From the NCBI GenBank assembly GCA_964575425.1, contig CAZNRD010000015.1, positions 1-61,419 on the forward strand: a stretch of 61,419 nt of DNA, written 5' to 3'. Shown in pieces: positions 1-8,214 of this stretch. The DNA is from DATEAV01 sp964575425. Its GTDB lineage: Bacteria; Chloroflexota; Anaerolineae; Anaerolineales; E44-bin32. The translations under genes were made by a program, and so were the position numbers. How positions within the stretch are numbered: the stretch's first letter is position 1; each line of letters starts with the position of its first letter. The notes below the pieces were generated by a model that searched no databases, was not told where the DNA came from, and was given only the letters and a program-made list of their open reading frames with translations.

Positions 1-62
1 CACCATCCCGGGATGGCCCGAAAGCTTCGACTGTCTCATATCTGTTGAACCCATATCGCGGC

Positions 63-91
63 TTGACAGTCGGGGGCAGGCCCGCTAAGAT
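63..91 (+). promoter_or_regulatory. Sigma70-type promoter for the DUF47 gene
   Basis: A perfect -35 TTGACA (63-68) and a -10 TAAGAT (86-91) are separated by exactly 17 bases. Transcription would begin near 98, giving a leader of about 57 bases to the ATG at 155. Confidence 0.6.
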
Positions 92-154
92 GATGCCGCC
101 TTGCTGGCAGGCGGCGTCCGTTGGCGGAATTCACAGGCAGACACAGGCCACGTC

Positions 155-775
155 ATGGGCATCTTCACCCGCAGGAAACCCAACCGCTTCATTGAGCTTC
201 TCATCAAGCAAGCTGAATTCACCGAGGAGGGGATGGAGGCCCTGCTGCAGTTTGTCAAGGCCCCAGACGAGACGCTGGCGCGGCGCGTCTCGCAGATCGA
301 GACACAGGCCGACGAAGTCCGGCGCATTCTGATCGATGAACTTAACCGCACCTTCGTCACCCCCATCGACCGCGAGGATATCTTCGCCCTGTCGCTGACG
401 GTGGATGACATCCTGGACTACGCCTACACGACCGTTGAGGAGATGTTCCTGCTGCACGTCAAGCCCAACGTGTACATCGAGCGCATGGTGTCGCTCCTGA
501 CGGATGCCGCCCGCGAGATCCTTATGGGGATTCAGCGCCTGGAGGACCACCCGAACGTGGCCAATGACCACGCCGTTCGGGCCAAGGCGCTCGAAAACCG
601 GATGGAGAGCGTCTACCGCGAAGCCATCGCCGCGCTGTTCCAGATGCCTCACGACATTGAGCAGGTGGTGGAGATGCTGAAGCTGCGCGAGATCTACCGC
701 CATCTATCCAACGCCGCCGATCGCGGCGACGCCGCCGCCAACGTCATTGGAGACATCGTCGTCAAGAAGATGTGA
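155..775 (+). CDS. DUF47 / PhoU-like phosphate transport regulator
   Basis: A 206-residue soluble, all-helical protein of the DUF47 (PhoU-related, TIGR00153-type) family. These proteins usually partner a PiT-type phosphate transporter and modulate it from the cytoplasm. Seen: the family N-terminus MGIF followed by basic residues, acidic helix segments such as EDIFALSLTVDDILD, and a final helix rich in ADRGDAAANVIGD, which matches the DUF47 C-terminal signature. ATG 155 is chosen over TTG 101 because the extra 18 residues are not family-like and the promoter at 63-91 would leave TTG 101 almost at the transcript start. No Shine-Dalgarno stands out. No pit gene follows; the next gene points the other way, so the partner may lie left of the window or elsewhere. 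Confidence 0.85.
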   Translation: MGIFTRRKPNRFIELLIKQAEFTEEGMEALLQFVKAPDETLARRVSQIETQADEVRRILIDELNRTFVTPIDREDIFALSLTVDDILDYAYTTVEEMFLLHVKPNVYIERMVSLLTDAAREILMGIQRLEDHPNVANDHAVRAKALENRMESVYREAIAALFQMPHDIEQVVEMLKLREIYRHLSNAADRGDAAANVIGDIVVKKM

Positions 776-1054
776 GCCTCGCTGCCGCGCGGCCTCGTTC
801 CTGCCGAGGCTGGCCTGCTGCCCCGGATCAGGGAATTCCCAACGATCAATTTGCCGCGGGGGTTTGCGGCGTCCATGGCCGCAGGCATGTGACCGAGTTG
901 CATCCCGTTGGGGATCCCCGCTGGCTGGGTCCCCTCGAAGAAGGCTGAAGTGACGTCTCGAGGAGGACGGCGCATAAGAGGCGGATTCCTCCGCGGCTAA
1001 GCGCGGGACTTCCTCGCGTCGGCGCCTGTCGCGTGGGGGATCATGCGTGGGCGT

Positions 1055-2044
1055 TCAGGATTGACCGGCTGCAAGACGGTCGAGCTTGGTGCCGACTTCC
1101 CGCCACTGGATGCGCGAGATTCCAAGTTTCTGGCGGATTCTGTCGCGGTCCATGCCGGCGCGGTGGTCACTGAGGGCACACGTCCAGCGGCACATGTCGA
1201 AGGAGAGATGCTTGTCCAGGCCGGATGCTCGACCGATGTCCTCGAGCAGGTACTCAAGCCGCCGTGGGGACCAGGGGAAGAGGCGGTCACGGGTTGAATA
1301 CTGAGCAAGGTACTCGCGGTAGGCGGGGACCCATTCCCTCTCGAGTGGCAGCCGCCGCTCCTTGTAGCGCTTGCGGACGTCGCCATAGCGCACGAAGAGC
1401 ATCGGGCCATCGGGTGCCGTGAGGTCGACATGGTTCAGACGCAAGTCGAGGCATTCGCCCTTCTTGATTCCGGTGTGCAGCAAGAGGGCGACGAGGGTGT
1501 AGGGGCGGGCGTCGGGCTTGGGCCCTGAGCGGAAGCCCTGGGCTGCTTCGAGAACGGCCTCCGTCTCCTCCGGAGTGAGGACCTCGGGCAGAGGGCTTAG
1601 GACGGTCTGCTGGACGAGGGGTTCGGAGGGGTCGTTGGTGAGGACACCTTGGTCGACGAGCCAGCGGAAGAAGGCCTTGAGGGAGGTGACGCGGCGGGAG
1701 TAGGTCTTGGGACTGCAGGGAACGCCGCGTCGGTTGACCATCCACTCGAGGAAGTTCTTCAGGTCGTGAGTCCCGAGGTTGGCGACGGCCTGGCCGGCGC
1801 CGGCAAAGCGCGCCAGGAGGCGCAGATCGCCGGTGAAGGCCTTCACGGTGTGGATTGAGCGGCCGGCGCGGGCGAGGTCCGCGCCCCACGCGGTGATGGC
1901 GGCATTGAGGCTGGCGTGGCCGCGCAGGGAGGAGGAGGGGCGGATCCCTGCTGGCCTGGTTGAAAAGAGCGGAAGTTCATCCTGCCTATCGGGCACGCAG
2001 CCTCCTGGGAGCATCTGCGCATAGCCAAAGGAGGTCTCAAACAT
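1055..2044 (-). CDS. Tyrosine recombinase-like protein, probably catalytically inactive
   Basis: 329 residues from ATG 2044, with the two-domain layout of XerC/D-type integrases: a SAM-like N-terminal core-binding domain (about 45-145) and a catalytic fold (about 155-325). Aligning by eye with XerD, the beta-hairpin Lys (K228 in YKERRLPL) and the Arg of the HxxR box (R286) remain. The first Arg (TGLR) is Lys194 in TGIKKGE, the HxxR His is Asp283, the LGH His is Ile309, and the nucleophilic Tyr position is Gly318. Strand exchange is therefore unlikely; DNA binding could persist. The start is uncertain: a promoter (-35 TTGACA 2073-2068, -10 TAGGAT 2050-2045) abuts ATG 2044, so translation may instead begin at ATG 2014 or at GTG 1996, which has AGGAGG four bases upstream. 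No att repeats or other mobile genes were seen nearby. Confidence 0.75.
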   Translation of the reverse strand: MFETSFGYAQMLPGGCVPDRQDELPLFSTRPAGIRPSSSLRGHASLNAAITAWGADLARAGRSIHTVKAFTGDLRLLARFAGAGQAVANLGTHDLKNFLEWMVNRRGVPCSPKTYSRRVTSLKAFFRWLVDQGVLTNDPSEPLVQQTVLSPLPEVLTPEETEAVLEAAQGFRSGPKPDARPYTLVALLLHTGIKKGECLDLRLNHVDLTAPDGPMLFVRYGDVRKRYKERRLPLEREWVPAYREYLAQYSTRDRLFPWSPRRLEYLLEDIGRASGLDKHLSFDMCRWTCALSDHRAGMDRDRIRQKLGISRIQWREVGTKLDRLAAGQS

Positions 2045-2073
2045 ATCCTAGTGAGAAAGCGGCGAATTGTCAA
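2045..2073 (-). promoter_or_regulatory. Promoter of the integrase-like gene
   Basis: On the minus strand, TTGACA (2073-2068) and TAGGAT (2050-2045) are separated by 17 bases. The expected transcript start near 2038 lies downstream of the longest-ORF ATG (2044), which argues for a later translation start. Confidence 0.5.
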
Positions 2074-2392
2074 CAGCCGTCGTGCTTTGATTCTGGCGGT
2101 TCTCATGGGCGTACGCTTCTTGGCACGCAAGCGGCGAAGGACTTGTCCGGGCAGCGTCGGTTATGGCTATGCGCGACCACAAAGCGCCTGGCTGAGGCCA
2201 GTGCCTGCGGATTTGGAGCGTGGGTCCACTTGCGGAGCCCTTCAGAAAGATGGGACAAGTGTCGGTGCTGTGTGCTGGGTGCAGGGCCACGGGGGCAATC
2301 CATGAGTGTTCAGGGCAAGTGGTGGATGGCGGTTGTTCTGGGGGGCAGATTGCCGGGAAAAGAAGGCGGCAGATGTCGCCCCGGGCTCGCCC
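2074..2392. other. Intergenic region, no gene recognised
   Basis: About 320 bases between the divergent integrase-like gene and the csoR promoter. Open frames here run through both promoters and show no recognisable protein. No RNA gene, repeat or attachment site was found. Confidence 0.5.
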
Positions 2393-2421
2393 TTGACAGA
2401 TGGCCGGCCGGGGCTTATGCT
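2393..2421 (+). promoter_or_regulatory. Promoter of the csoR copper operon
   Basis: A perfect -35 TTGACA (2393-2398), a 17-base spacer holding the palindrome GGCCGGCC, and a -10 TATGCT (2416-2421). Transcription would start near 2428, inside the GC-rich dyad that follows. Confidence 0.65.
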
Positions 2422-2426
2422 TGCTG

Positions 2427-2456
2427 CCGACCCCATCCCCCCTGGGTGGGGGTCGG
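2427..2456 (+). promoter_or_regulatory. Candidate CsoR operator (GC-rich inverted repeat)
   Basis: Arms CCGACCCCATCCC (2427-2439) and GGGTGGGGGTCGG (2444-2456) match at 11 of 13 positions around a 4-base centre. Known CsoR operators are C-tract/G-tract dyads near the -10 box of their own operon. The position just after the -10 fits repression by the apo-regulator and release by Cu(I). Assignment is by pattern only. Confidence 0.5.
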
Positions 2457-2466
2457 AGCCCGGGCG

Positions 2467-2736
2467 ATGGACAAGCAAGACAGGTTGCGGCGTTTGAAGA
2501 GCATCGAAGGCCACGTCCGCGGGGTGACCCGGATGGTGGAGGGGGATGCCTACTGCATCGACATCATCCGGCAGATCCAGGCCATCCAGGCTGCCCTTGG
2601 CAAGCTCGGCACGAGCATCCTGGATGATCACCTGCACACTTGCGTCGCCGCCGCGCTTTACAAGAAGAGCGTGAAGGAACGTGAAAGGATGCTGCAGGAG
2701 ATCGCCGAGGTCTATGCAGCTGCCGCGAAGGTGTAG
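2467..2736 (+). CDS. csoR: CsoR-family copper-sensing transcriptional repressor
   Basis: An 89-residue, all-helical DUF156/CsoR protein. The Cu(I) ligand set is visible: Cys in the DAYCIDIIRQ stretch (helix 2), then His and Cys in DDHLHTC. This gives the Cys-His-Cys fingerprint that separates CsoR from the formaldehyde sensor FrmR and nickel sensor RcnR. In the family the apo-tetramer binds operator DNA and Cu(I) releases it. ATG 2467 follows GGAG by 8 bases. The gene is first in a run with copZ and copA and has its own promoter and a candidate operator immediately upstream, so autoregulation is likely. Confidence 0.9.
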   Translation: MDKQDRLRRLKSIEGHVRGVTRMVEGDAYCIDIIRQIQAIQAALGKLGTSILDDHLHTCVAAALYKKSVKERERMLQEIAEVYAAAAKV

Positions 2737-2763
2737 TTGCTTCTTGCTGACAGGAGGTGGATT

Positions 2764-2970
2764 GTGAGCACCGTAACCTATTCCGTTCCCGCCATCCACT
2801 GCGAGCACTGCGTCCGCACGATCCAGAGCGAGCTGAGGGAGATTGCGGGCGTGCGCAAGGTCGTTGCTTCCGTCGAACCGAAACAGGTGACTGTTGAGTT
2901 TGAGGCACCGGCAACAGAGCTCCAGATCGAGGCTTTGCTGGCGGACATCAAGTACCCCGTCGCCAAGTAG
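2764..2970 (+). CDS. copZ: CopZ-like copper chaperone (HMA domain)
   Basis: A 68-residue single heavy-metal-associated domain with the metal loop HCEHC near residue 13 (CxxC). It should carry Cu(I) in the cytoplasm to the CopA ATPase and to CsoR. The start is GTG 2764, preceded by AGGAGG at 2752-2757 with 6 bases of spacing; the longer TTG-initiated frame has no ribosome site. It lies 27 bases after csoR and 21 bases before copA, so it is co-transcribed. Confidence 0.9.
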   Translation: MSTVTYSVPAIHCEHCVRTIQSELREIAGVRKVVASVEPKQVTVEFEAPATELQIEALLADIKYPVAK

Positions 2971-2991
2971 CGGCTCGTCCGGGTTACCGCT

Positions 2992-5439
2992 ATGGCTTCA
3001 TCAACCCGCCAGATCACCCTGCCCGTCACCGGGATGACGTGCGCCAACTGCGTCGCCACCCTCGAGCGAAACCTGAGGAAGCTCGACGGGGTCAAGTTGG
3101 CGACCGTGAACCTAGCCTCGGAGCGGGCCACGGTCGAGTATGAGCCGGCTCGGCTCAATCAGCAGGCTCTCATCGACCGCATTCGTCGCGTCGGCTACGA
3201 CGTCGCGCTGGGCGAGGCGCGCATCCAGCTGCGGAGGCTGGCCGACAGCAGCGACGCCCAGCGCCTGGAGAGGGTACTGAGCGGTCTGGCAGGAGTGGTG
3301 GAGGCCGAGGTCAACCTGGCTGCGGAGTCCGCCCGCGTGCGCTACCTGCCCACGGTCGTGACGCAGGCAGACGTCCGCCGCGCCGTGAGGGCCGCGGGGT
3401 TCGGGGTGGTCGACGCCGAGGCCCCCACCGAAGACGCGGAGAGGGCGGCGAGGGAGGAGGAGATCCTCCGCCAGCGCCGTCTCCTGATACTGGGTCTGTC
3501 GTTCACCGTCCCGCTGTTTTTGCTTTCGATGGCGCGCGACCTGGGCCTTGTGTCCCACGGCATCGGCCATGCGCCGTGGTACGACTGGTTGATGTTGGCG
3601 CTGGCCACACCGGTGCAGTGGATCGTCGGCTGGCAGTACTACGTCGGAGCATACCGTGCGCTGCGCGGCGGCTCGGCCAATATGGATGTCCTGATCGCCA
3701 TGGGTTCGTCGGCGGCGTACTTCTACTCCGCGGCCGTGCTGCTGCCCGGGCTTGAGAGCCACGTGTACTTCGAGACGGCGGCAGTCATCATCACGCTGAT
3801 CGCGCTCGGCAAGTACCTGGAGGCGAGGGCGAAGGGGCAAGCAGGCGAGGCCATTCGCAAATTGCTCGGGCTGCAGCCGCGCCTGGCGCGGGTCCTCCGT
3901 GACGGCGAGGAGCGCGAAGTGCCCGTCGACGAGGTCCGTGTGGGAGACGTCGTCGTGGTTCGGCCGGGGGAGAAGATCCCTGTGGATGGCGTTGTGGTGG
4001 AGGGGAAGACCTCGGTTGATGAATCGATGCTGACGGGCGAAGCAATGCCGGTGGAGAAAGGAACCGGCGCCGAGGTCATCGGTGGCACCTTCAACCGCCT
4101 GGGCCGCATCAAGTTTGAGGCGCTGCGCGTTGGGAAGGATACGGCGCTGGCTCAGATCGTAAGGATGGTGCAGGAGGCACAGGGCAGCAAGGCGCCGATC
4201 CAGCGCTTGGCAGACCGGGTGTCCGCGGTGTTCGTGCCGGCCGTGATCGGTGTTGCGCTGGTCACGTTTGCTGCCTGGTTCTGGTTGGCGCCACCGCCGG
4301 CCGATGGCGCTTCAGCCTTCGCCAGGGCGCTGATCCGCACGGTGGCCGTGCTGGTGATCGCGTGCCCGTGCGCCTTGGGATTGGCGACGCCGACAGCGGT
4401 GATGGTCGGCGCCGGAAAGGGAGCCGGCCACGGCATCCTGTTCTGCACGAGCGAGGCTCTCGAGCGCGCCGGGCGCGTGCAGGCCGTGGTGTTCGACAAG
4501 ACCGGCACTTTGACCTACGGGCGACCCGAGGTAACGGACATTGTCCTCGGCGACTGGGCAGAGGGAGAGAGCCGGCTGCTGGAACTGGCGGGAAGCGCCG
4601 AGCGGGGCTCGGAGCATCCCCTGGGCGAGGCGGTGGTCGCGGCCGCGGGCGCGCGCGGCCTGCAGCTGAGAGACCCCGATAGCTTTGAGGCTGTCGAGGG
4701 AAAGGGGGTGAAGGCGCAGGTTCATGGACGGCTGGTGCGGATCGGCACGCCGCGCTGGATGGCCGAACAGGGCCTCAGCCTGGACGGTCTGGAGTCCGCT
4801 CTGACCCAGCTTCAGCATCAGGCCAAGACCGCCGTGGTCGTTGGGGTCGACGATCGCGCGGTTGCGGTGCTGGGGATTGCGGACCGGTTGAAAGAAGGAT
4901 CGCGGGAGGCGGTCCTGGAGCTGAAGCGAATGGGGCTTGAACTGGTGATGATCACGGGCGACAACCCAGCCACGGCCGAGAGCGTGGCGCGCGGCGCCGG
5001 GGTTCTGGCCGAAGGCGAATCAGCACAGGCTCGAGTACTGGCAGAGGTCCTGCCGGGCGAGAAAGCCGCCAAGGTGAAGGAGCTCCAGGCGAGGGGCCGC
5101 GTCGTGGCGATGGTTGGCGATGGCATCAACGACGCACCCGCGCTGGCCCAGGCAGACGTCGGCATTGCCATCGGCACGGGGACCGACGTCGCCATCGCCG
5201 CGGCGCCGGTCACGCTCATCAGCGGCGACCTGCGCGGTGTCCCGAGGGCTATCTCGCTGTCACGCGGCACACTGCGCACCATCAGGCAGAACCTGTTCTG
5301 GGCCTTTTTCTACAATGTCCTGCTCATCCCCGCAGCCGCGCTGGGCTTTCTCAGCCCGATCCTGGCCGCCGGGGCTATGGCCTTCAGCTCGCTCTTTGTT
5401 GTGACCAACAGTCTGCGGCTGCGCGGCTACAGGCTCTGA
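2992..5439 (+). CDS. copA: Cu(I)-exporting P1B-type ATPase CopA
   Basis: An 815-residue plasma-membrane pump that exports Cu(I) using ATP. In order: an N-terminal HMA domain with GMTCANC (Cys17, Cys20); a second HMA-like domain (about 70-140) without any CxxC; eight membrane segments; the ion-path CPC at 458-460; the phosphorylated Asp502 in DKTGTLT; the HP motif in SEHPLGEA; MITGDN; and GDGINDAP near 709. The last membrane helix carries MxxSS, typical of Cu(I) pumps. It stands third in the csoR operon. The second HMA domain has lost its metal site and may be only structural. Confidence 0.97.
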   Translation: MASSTRQITLPVTGMTCANCVATLERNLRKLDGVKLATVNLASERATVEYEPARLNQQALIDRIRRVGYDVALGEARIQLRRLADSSDAQRLERVLSGLAGVVEAEVNLAAESARVRYLPTVVTQADVRRAVRAAGFGVVDAEAPTEDAERAAREEEILRQRRLLILGLSFTVPLFLLSMARDLGLVSHGIGHAPWYDWLMLALATPVQWIVGWQYYVGAYRALRGGSANMDVLIAMGSSAAYFYSAAVLLPGLESHVYFETAAVIITLIALGKYLEARAKGQAGEAIRKLLGLQPRLARVLRDGEEREVPVDEVRVGDVVVVRPGEKIPVDGVVVEGKTSVDESMLTGEAMPVEKGTGAEVIGGTFNRLGRIKFEALRVGKDTALAQIVRMVQEAQGSKAPIQRLADRVSAVFVPAVIGVALVTFAAWFWLAPPPADGASAFARALIRTVAVLVIACPCALGLATPTAVMVGAGKGAGHGILFCTSEALERAGRVQAVVFDKTGTLTYGRPEVTDIVLGDWAEGESRLLELAGSAERGSEHPLGEAVVAAAGARGLQLRDPDSFEAVEGKGVKAQVHGRLVRIGTPRWMAEQGLSLDGLESALTQLQHQAKTAVVVGVDDRAVAVLGIADRLKEGSREAVLELKRMGLELVMITGDNPATAESVARGAGVLAEGESAQARVLAEVLPGEKAAKVKELQARGRVVAMVGDGINDAPALAQADVGIAIGTGTDVAIAAAPVTLISGDLRGVPRAISLSRGTLRTIRQNLFWAFFYNVLLIPAAALGFLSPILAAGAMAFSSLFVVTNSLRLRGYRL

Positions 5440-5454
5440 TACGGTCCCTCTGGC

Positions 5455-6384
5455 ATGTCCACTTCACCAACGGCCTTCGAACATGTCTCGAGTGCGCGCT
5501 GGCGCGGCCTCCCGGCACACGCGGTGGGCACCATCAACGCTATGCGAGCGGCGTTTCTACTGAACTTCGTCTTCGCATTGCTCGAGATCGTCGGGGGCGT
5601 GTGGGCAAACAGCTTGGCGATCCTCTCCGACGCGCTGCACGATCTGGGTGACAGCCTGGCGATCGGGCTGTCGTGGATCCTCGAGGTGCGCTCATGGCGC
5701 GGGCAGGATCAGCGATACTCGTATGGCTATCGGCGGTTCTCGCTCCTGGCGGCGCTGAGCAGCGCCGCCGTCCTCGTCTTCGGTTCCATCCTTGTGACTT
5801 CCGAGGCGATCCCGCGCCTGCTTTCTCCTGTGCGGCCGCGTGCGGAAGCGATGGTGGGATTGGCGGTGCTGGGGGTGGTGGTGAACGGGGCGGCGGTGTG
5901 GAGGCTGCGGGCGGGTAGGGGCCTGAGCACCCGCATGATGGCCTGGCACCTTCTGGAAGACGTCCTGGGGTGGGTGGCGGTTCTGGTGGTGAGCATCGTC
6001 CTGCTGTTCCGCGATCTGCCGGTGCTCGATCCGCTCCTCTCGCTCCTCATCACGGCCTACGTCCTCGTCAACGTGGGCCGCGGCCTCCGGCGGACACTGC
6101 GGGTCTTCCTGCAAGGCGTGCCCAGTGGTGTGGACGTCGAAAGGATCGACGCCCAGCTGAGGGCGATCGAAGGCGCCTGTTCAACGCACCACACGCACGT
6201 CTGGTCTCTCGATGGCGAACGGCATGTGCTTACCTCGCACCTAGTGGTCCGACGCGAGGCAACGCGCGACGACCTGCTGCGTGTCAAGGCGAAGGTTGGC
6301 CAGCTGGCTGCATCGCTGCCCCTCGAGCACACCACCGTCGAGCTCGAGTTTGAGGACGAGGATTGCTGGATGCGCGGCAAGTGA
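5455..6384 (+). CDS. CDF-family divalent cation efflux protein (zinc type)
   Basis: A 309-residue cation diffusion facilitator with six predicted membrane helices and a C-terminal cytoplasmic domain (about 215-300). The transport site is visible as H62/D66 in LHDLGD (helix 2) and H165/D169 in HLLED (helix 5), the HxxxD pairing usual for Zn(II)/Cd(II)-proton antiporters such as CzcD and ZitB. It begins 15 bases after copA, and its TGA overlaps the ATG of the L,D-transpeptidase by one base. Metal specificity beyond 'zinc-like' cannot be read from sequence. Confidence 0.9.
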   Translation: MSTSPTAFEHVSSARWRGLPAHAVGTINAMRAAFLLNFVFALLEIVGGVWANSLAILSDALHDLGDSLAIGLSWILEVRSWRGQDQRYSYGYRRFSLLAALSSAAVLVFGSILVTSEAIPRLLSPVRPRAEAMVGLAVLGVVVNGAAVWRLRAGRGLSTRMMAWHLLEDVLGWVAVLVVSIVLLFRDLPVLDPLLSLLITAYVLVNVGRGLRRTLRVFLQGVPSGVDVERIDAQLRAIEGACSTHHTHVWSLDGERHVLTSHLVVRREATRDDLLRVKAKVGQLAASLPLEHTTVELEFEDEDCWMRGK

Positions 6385-7472
6385 TGAGCGAAACCCTTGT
6401 CGGGGACAGCGGGCTGCATTATCCTAGCCCGGCGCAGCAAGCCTGGAGGGGTCAGAAGTTGGATCGCCTGGGGCGACGGGAATTCCTGGCGCTGAGCGCT
6501 CTCTCGGCCATAGGGCTCTGGCTGCCCGACTTGCAGCGTCTGTTCGCTGGCGGGGAGAAGCTGGGGAGGGTGACGGAGCCGCGGGTGAAGATCCACTCCC
6601 GGCCCCGTCCGGACGGCCGGGAAGTGGGCACGCTCGACTTCGATGATGTGGTCGTCGCCTACCGCGAGGTAGTCGGCATCGGAGTGTATGCCCACAATCA
6701 CGTCTGGGTCGAGACTCCCGACGGCTATGTCTGGTCCCCCCACCTGCAGCCGGTACGCGACATCCGCAACCCCGTCCTCGAGGCTCTCCCGGAGGGAGGC
6801 GTGTGGATGGAGGTCACGGTGCCTTACGTCGACGGCCGCTCCGCACCCGACCCCTCGGCGCCGGTCCGGTACCGCCTGTATTACGCCATGGTCCTCAACG
6901 TCGACGCGCGTGTGGAGGGGACCGACGGCAGGATCTGGTATCGTGTCCATGATGAGACCGGGGTTAGGATGCACGCGCCGGGCGAAGCGTTCCGGCAGAT
7001 TACGCCGGATGAAATCGCTCCACTCTCGCCCCAGGCCGAGCGCAAGGAGATCTACGTCAACCTGACGCGCCAGGACCTCTCGGCCATGGAGGACGGAGTG
7101 GAAGTCTACTACACCCGCGTCGCCTCGGGCTACTCCTTCGATGAGAAGGGTCAGCGGCGATGGAACACGCCCGTCGGCCGTCAGTGGACTTGGCGTAAGA
7201 TGATCTCCAGTCACATGGCGGGCGGTGATCGCGTCTCCGGCTGGGATCTGCCTGGCGTCGGCTGGGTGATCCTGTTCAGCGGCATCGGGGCTGCCTTGCA
7301 CTCGACCTACTGGCACAATGATTTCGGTACGCCCCGCTCGCGCGGATGCATCAATGCGCGCCCGGAAGATGCGAAGTGGCTGTTCCGTTGGTCGAAACCT
7401 TCGGTCCCCTACAAGCCGGGTGATGTGACGATCCAGGGCCCGGTCGGTTCGCCGGTGATCGTGACCGAATGA
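6384..7472 (+). CDS. Tat-exported L,D-transpeptidase (YkuD domain)
   Basis: 362 residues. The N-terminus has a twin-arginine-like signal (GRREFLAL, Arg31-Arg32, then a hydrophobic stretch), so export of a folded protein is likely. The middle resembles SH3-like wall-binding modules. The C-terminal YkuD domain carries the catalytic Cys322 in SRGCIN, with an upstream His in YWHNDFG. The family forms 3-3 peptidoglycan cross-links or attaches proteins. ATG 6384 overlaps the stop of the CDF gene (TGATG), implying translational coupling. L,D-transpeptidases use a thiol that copper inhibits in other bacteria, which may explain its place in a copper operon (inference). Confidence 0.9.
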   Translation: MSETLVGDSGLHYPSPAQQAWRGQKLDRLGRREFLALSALSAIGLWLPDLQRLFAGGEKLGRVTEPRVKIHSRPRPDGREVGTLDFDDVVVAYREVVGIGVYAHNHVWVETPDGYVWSPHLQPVRDIRNPVLEALPEGGVWMEVTVPYVDGRSAPDPSAPVRYRLYYAMVLNVDARVEGTDGRIWYRVHDETGVRMHAPGEAFRQITPDEIAPLSPQAERKEIYVNLTRQDLSAMEDGVEVYYTRVASGYSFDEKGQRRWNTPVGRQWTWRKMISSHMAGGDRVSGWDLPGVGWVILFSGIGAALHSTYWHNDFGTPRSRGCINARPEDAKWLFRWSKPSVPYKPGDVTIQGPVGSPVIVTE

Positions 7473-7491
7473 GCGAAGCTGGAATGGCAAG

Positions 7492-8214
7492 ATGACATCG
7501 GCGGATTTGACGCTGGGGTTGGCGGCCCTGGCTGGAGTTGCTTCGTTCCTGTCGCCTTGTGTCCTGGCGCTGGTCCCCGCGTATCTGGGATACCTCGGCG
7601 GGCGCACGGTTTCGCCTTCGGGGGATGTGATCGAGAGCCGGTGGGGGTCCTTCGCCCACGGTTTGGCCTTCGTCGTCGGATTCAGTGCCGTCTTCATCGG
7701 GCTGGGCACGGCGGCCTCGGCCGTGGGAGCGCTGCCCTTCGACCTGCGCGGGATTCTGACGCGCCTCGGCGGTGCGATTGTCGTGGTGTTCGGCCTGCAC
7801 ACCATGGGCGTGATCCACATCCCCTTGCTCGACATCGATACGAGGCGGCAAGTGGCCCCAGACCGACGCTGGGGCCTGCTGTCGTCCACGCTGATGGGCG
7901 TCTTTTTCTCCGCCGGATGGTCTCCCTGTGTGGGCCCCGTCTTGGGCGCGGTGCTGACGTTGGCGTTCGACAGCGCGCAGGTCGGACGCGGTGTGCTCCT
8001 GCTGACCGCGTACTCGGCGGGCCTGGCCATTCCGTTCCTGCTCGCGGCTCTTGGCATCGGTGGGCTTGGCGAGCTGATGCGACGTCATCGAAGGGGAGTC
8101 CGCTATATGTCGCATGTGACGGGGGCACTGCTTGTTGTGGTCGGCGTGCTGCTCTTCACGGGAACCCTGTCGCGCTTGGCGAACCTTGGGTTCCTGCTTG
8201 ATCTGGGGCTGTGA
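7492..8214 (+). CDS. ccdA: CcdA-type thiol:disulfide electron transporter
   Basis: A 240-residue, six-helix membrane protein of the CcdA/DsbD-beta family. The two redox cysteines are in SPCVLALVPAY (helix 1) and GWSPCVGPVLG (helix 4), each followed by the family's prolines. It carries reducing electrons from cytoplasmic thioredoxin to extracytoplasmic thioredoxin-like proteins. Its stop overlaps the start of the TlpA gene by one base, pointing to TlpA as its direct partner. Confidence 0.93.
   Translation: MTSADLTLGLAALAGVASFLSPCVLALVPAYLGYLGGRTVSPSGDVIESRWGSFAHGLAFVVGFSAVFIGLGTAASAVGALPFDLRGILTRLGGAIVVVFGLHTMGVIHIPLLDIDTRRQVAPDRRWGLLSSTLMGVFFSAGWSPCVGPVLGAVLTLAFDSAQVGRGVLLLTAYSAGLAIPFLLAALGIGGLGELMRRHRRGVRYMSHVTGALLVVVGVLLFTGTLSRLANLGFLLDLGL

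Noticed and set aside
776..2466. Integrated element or attachment site around the integrase-like gene
   Set aside because: No tRNA, direct repeats, phage or plasmid genes nearby, and the recombinase lacks its catalytic residues.
6057..8057. 666-codon open frame on the minus strand
   Set aside because: It is antisense to the CDF exporter, L,D-transpeptidase and CcdA genes, has low-complexity Arg/Pro/Ser composition, and shows no domain.
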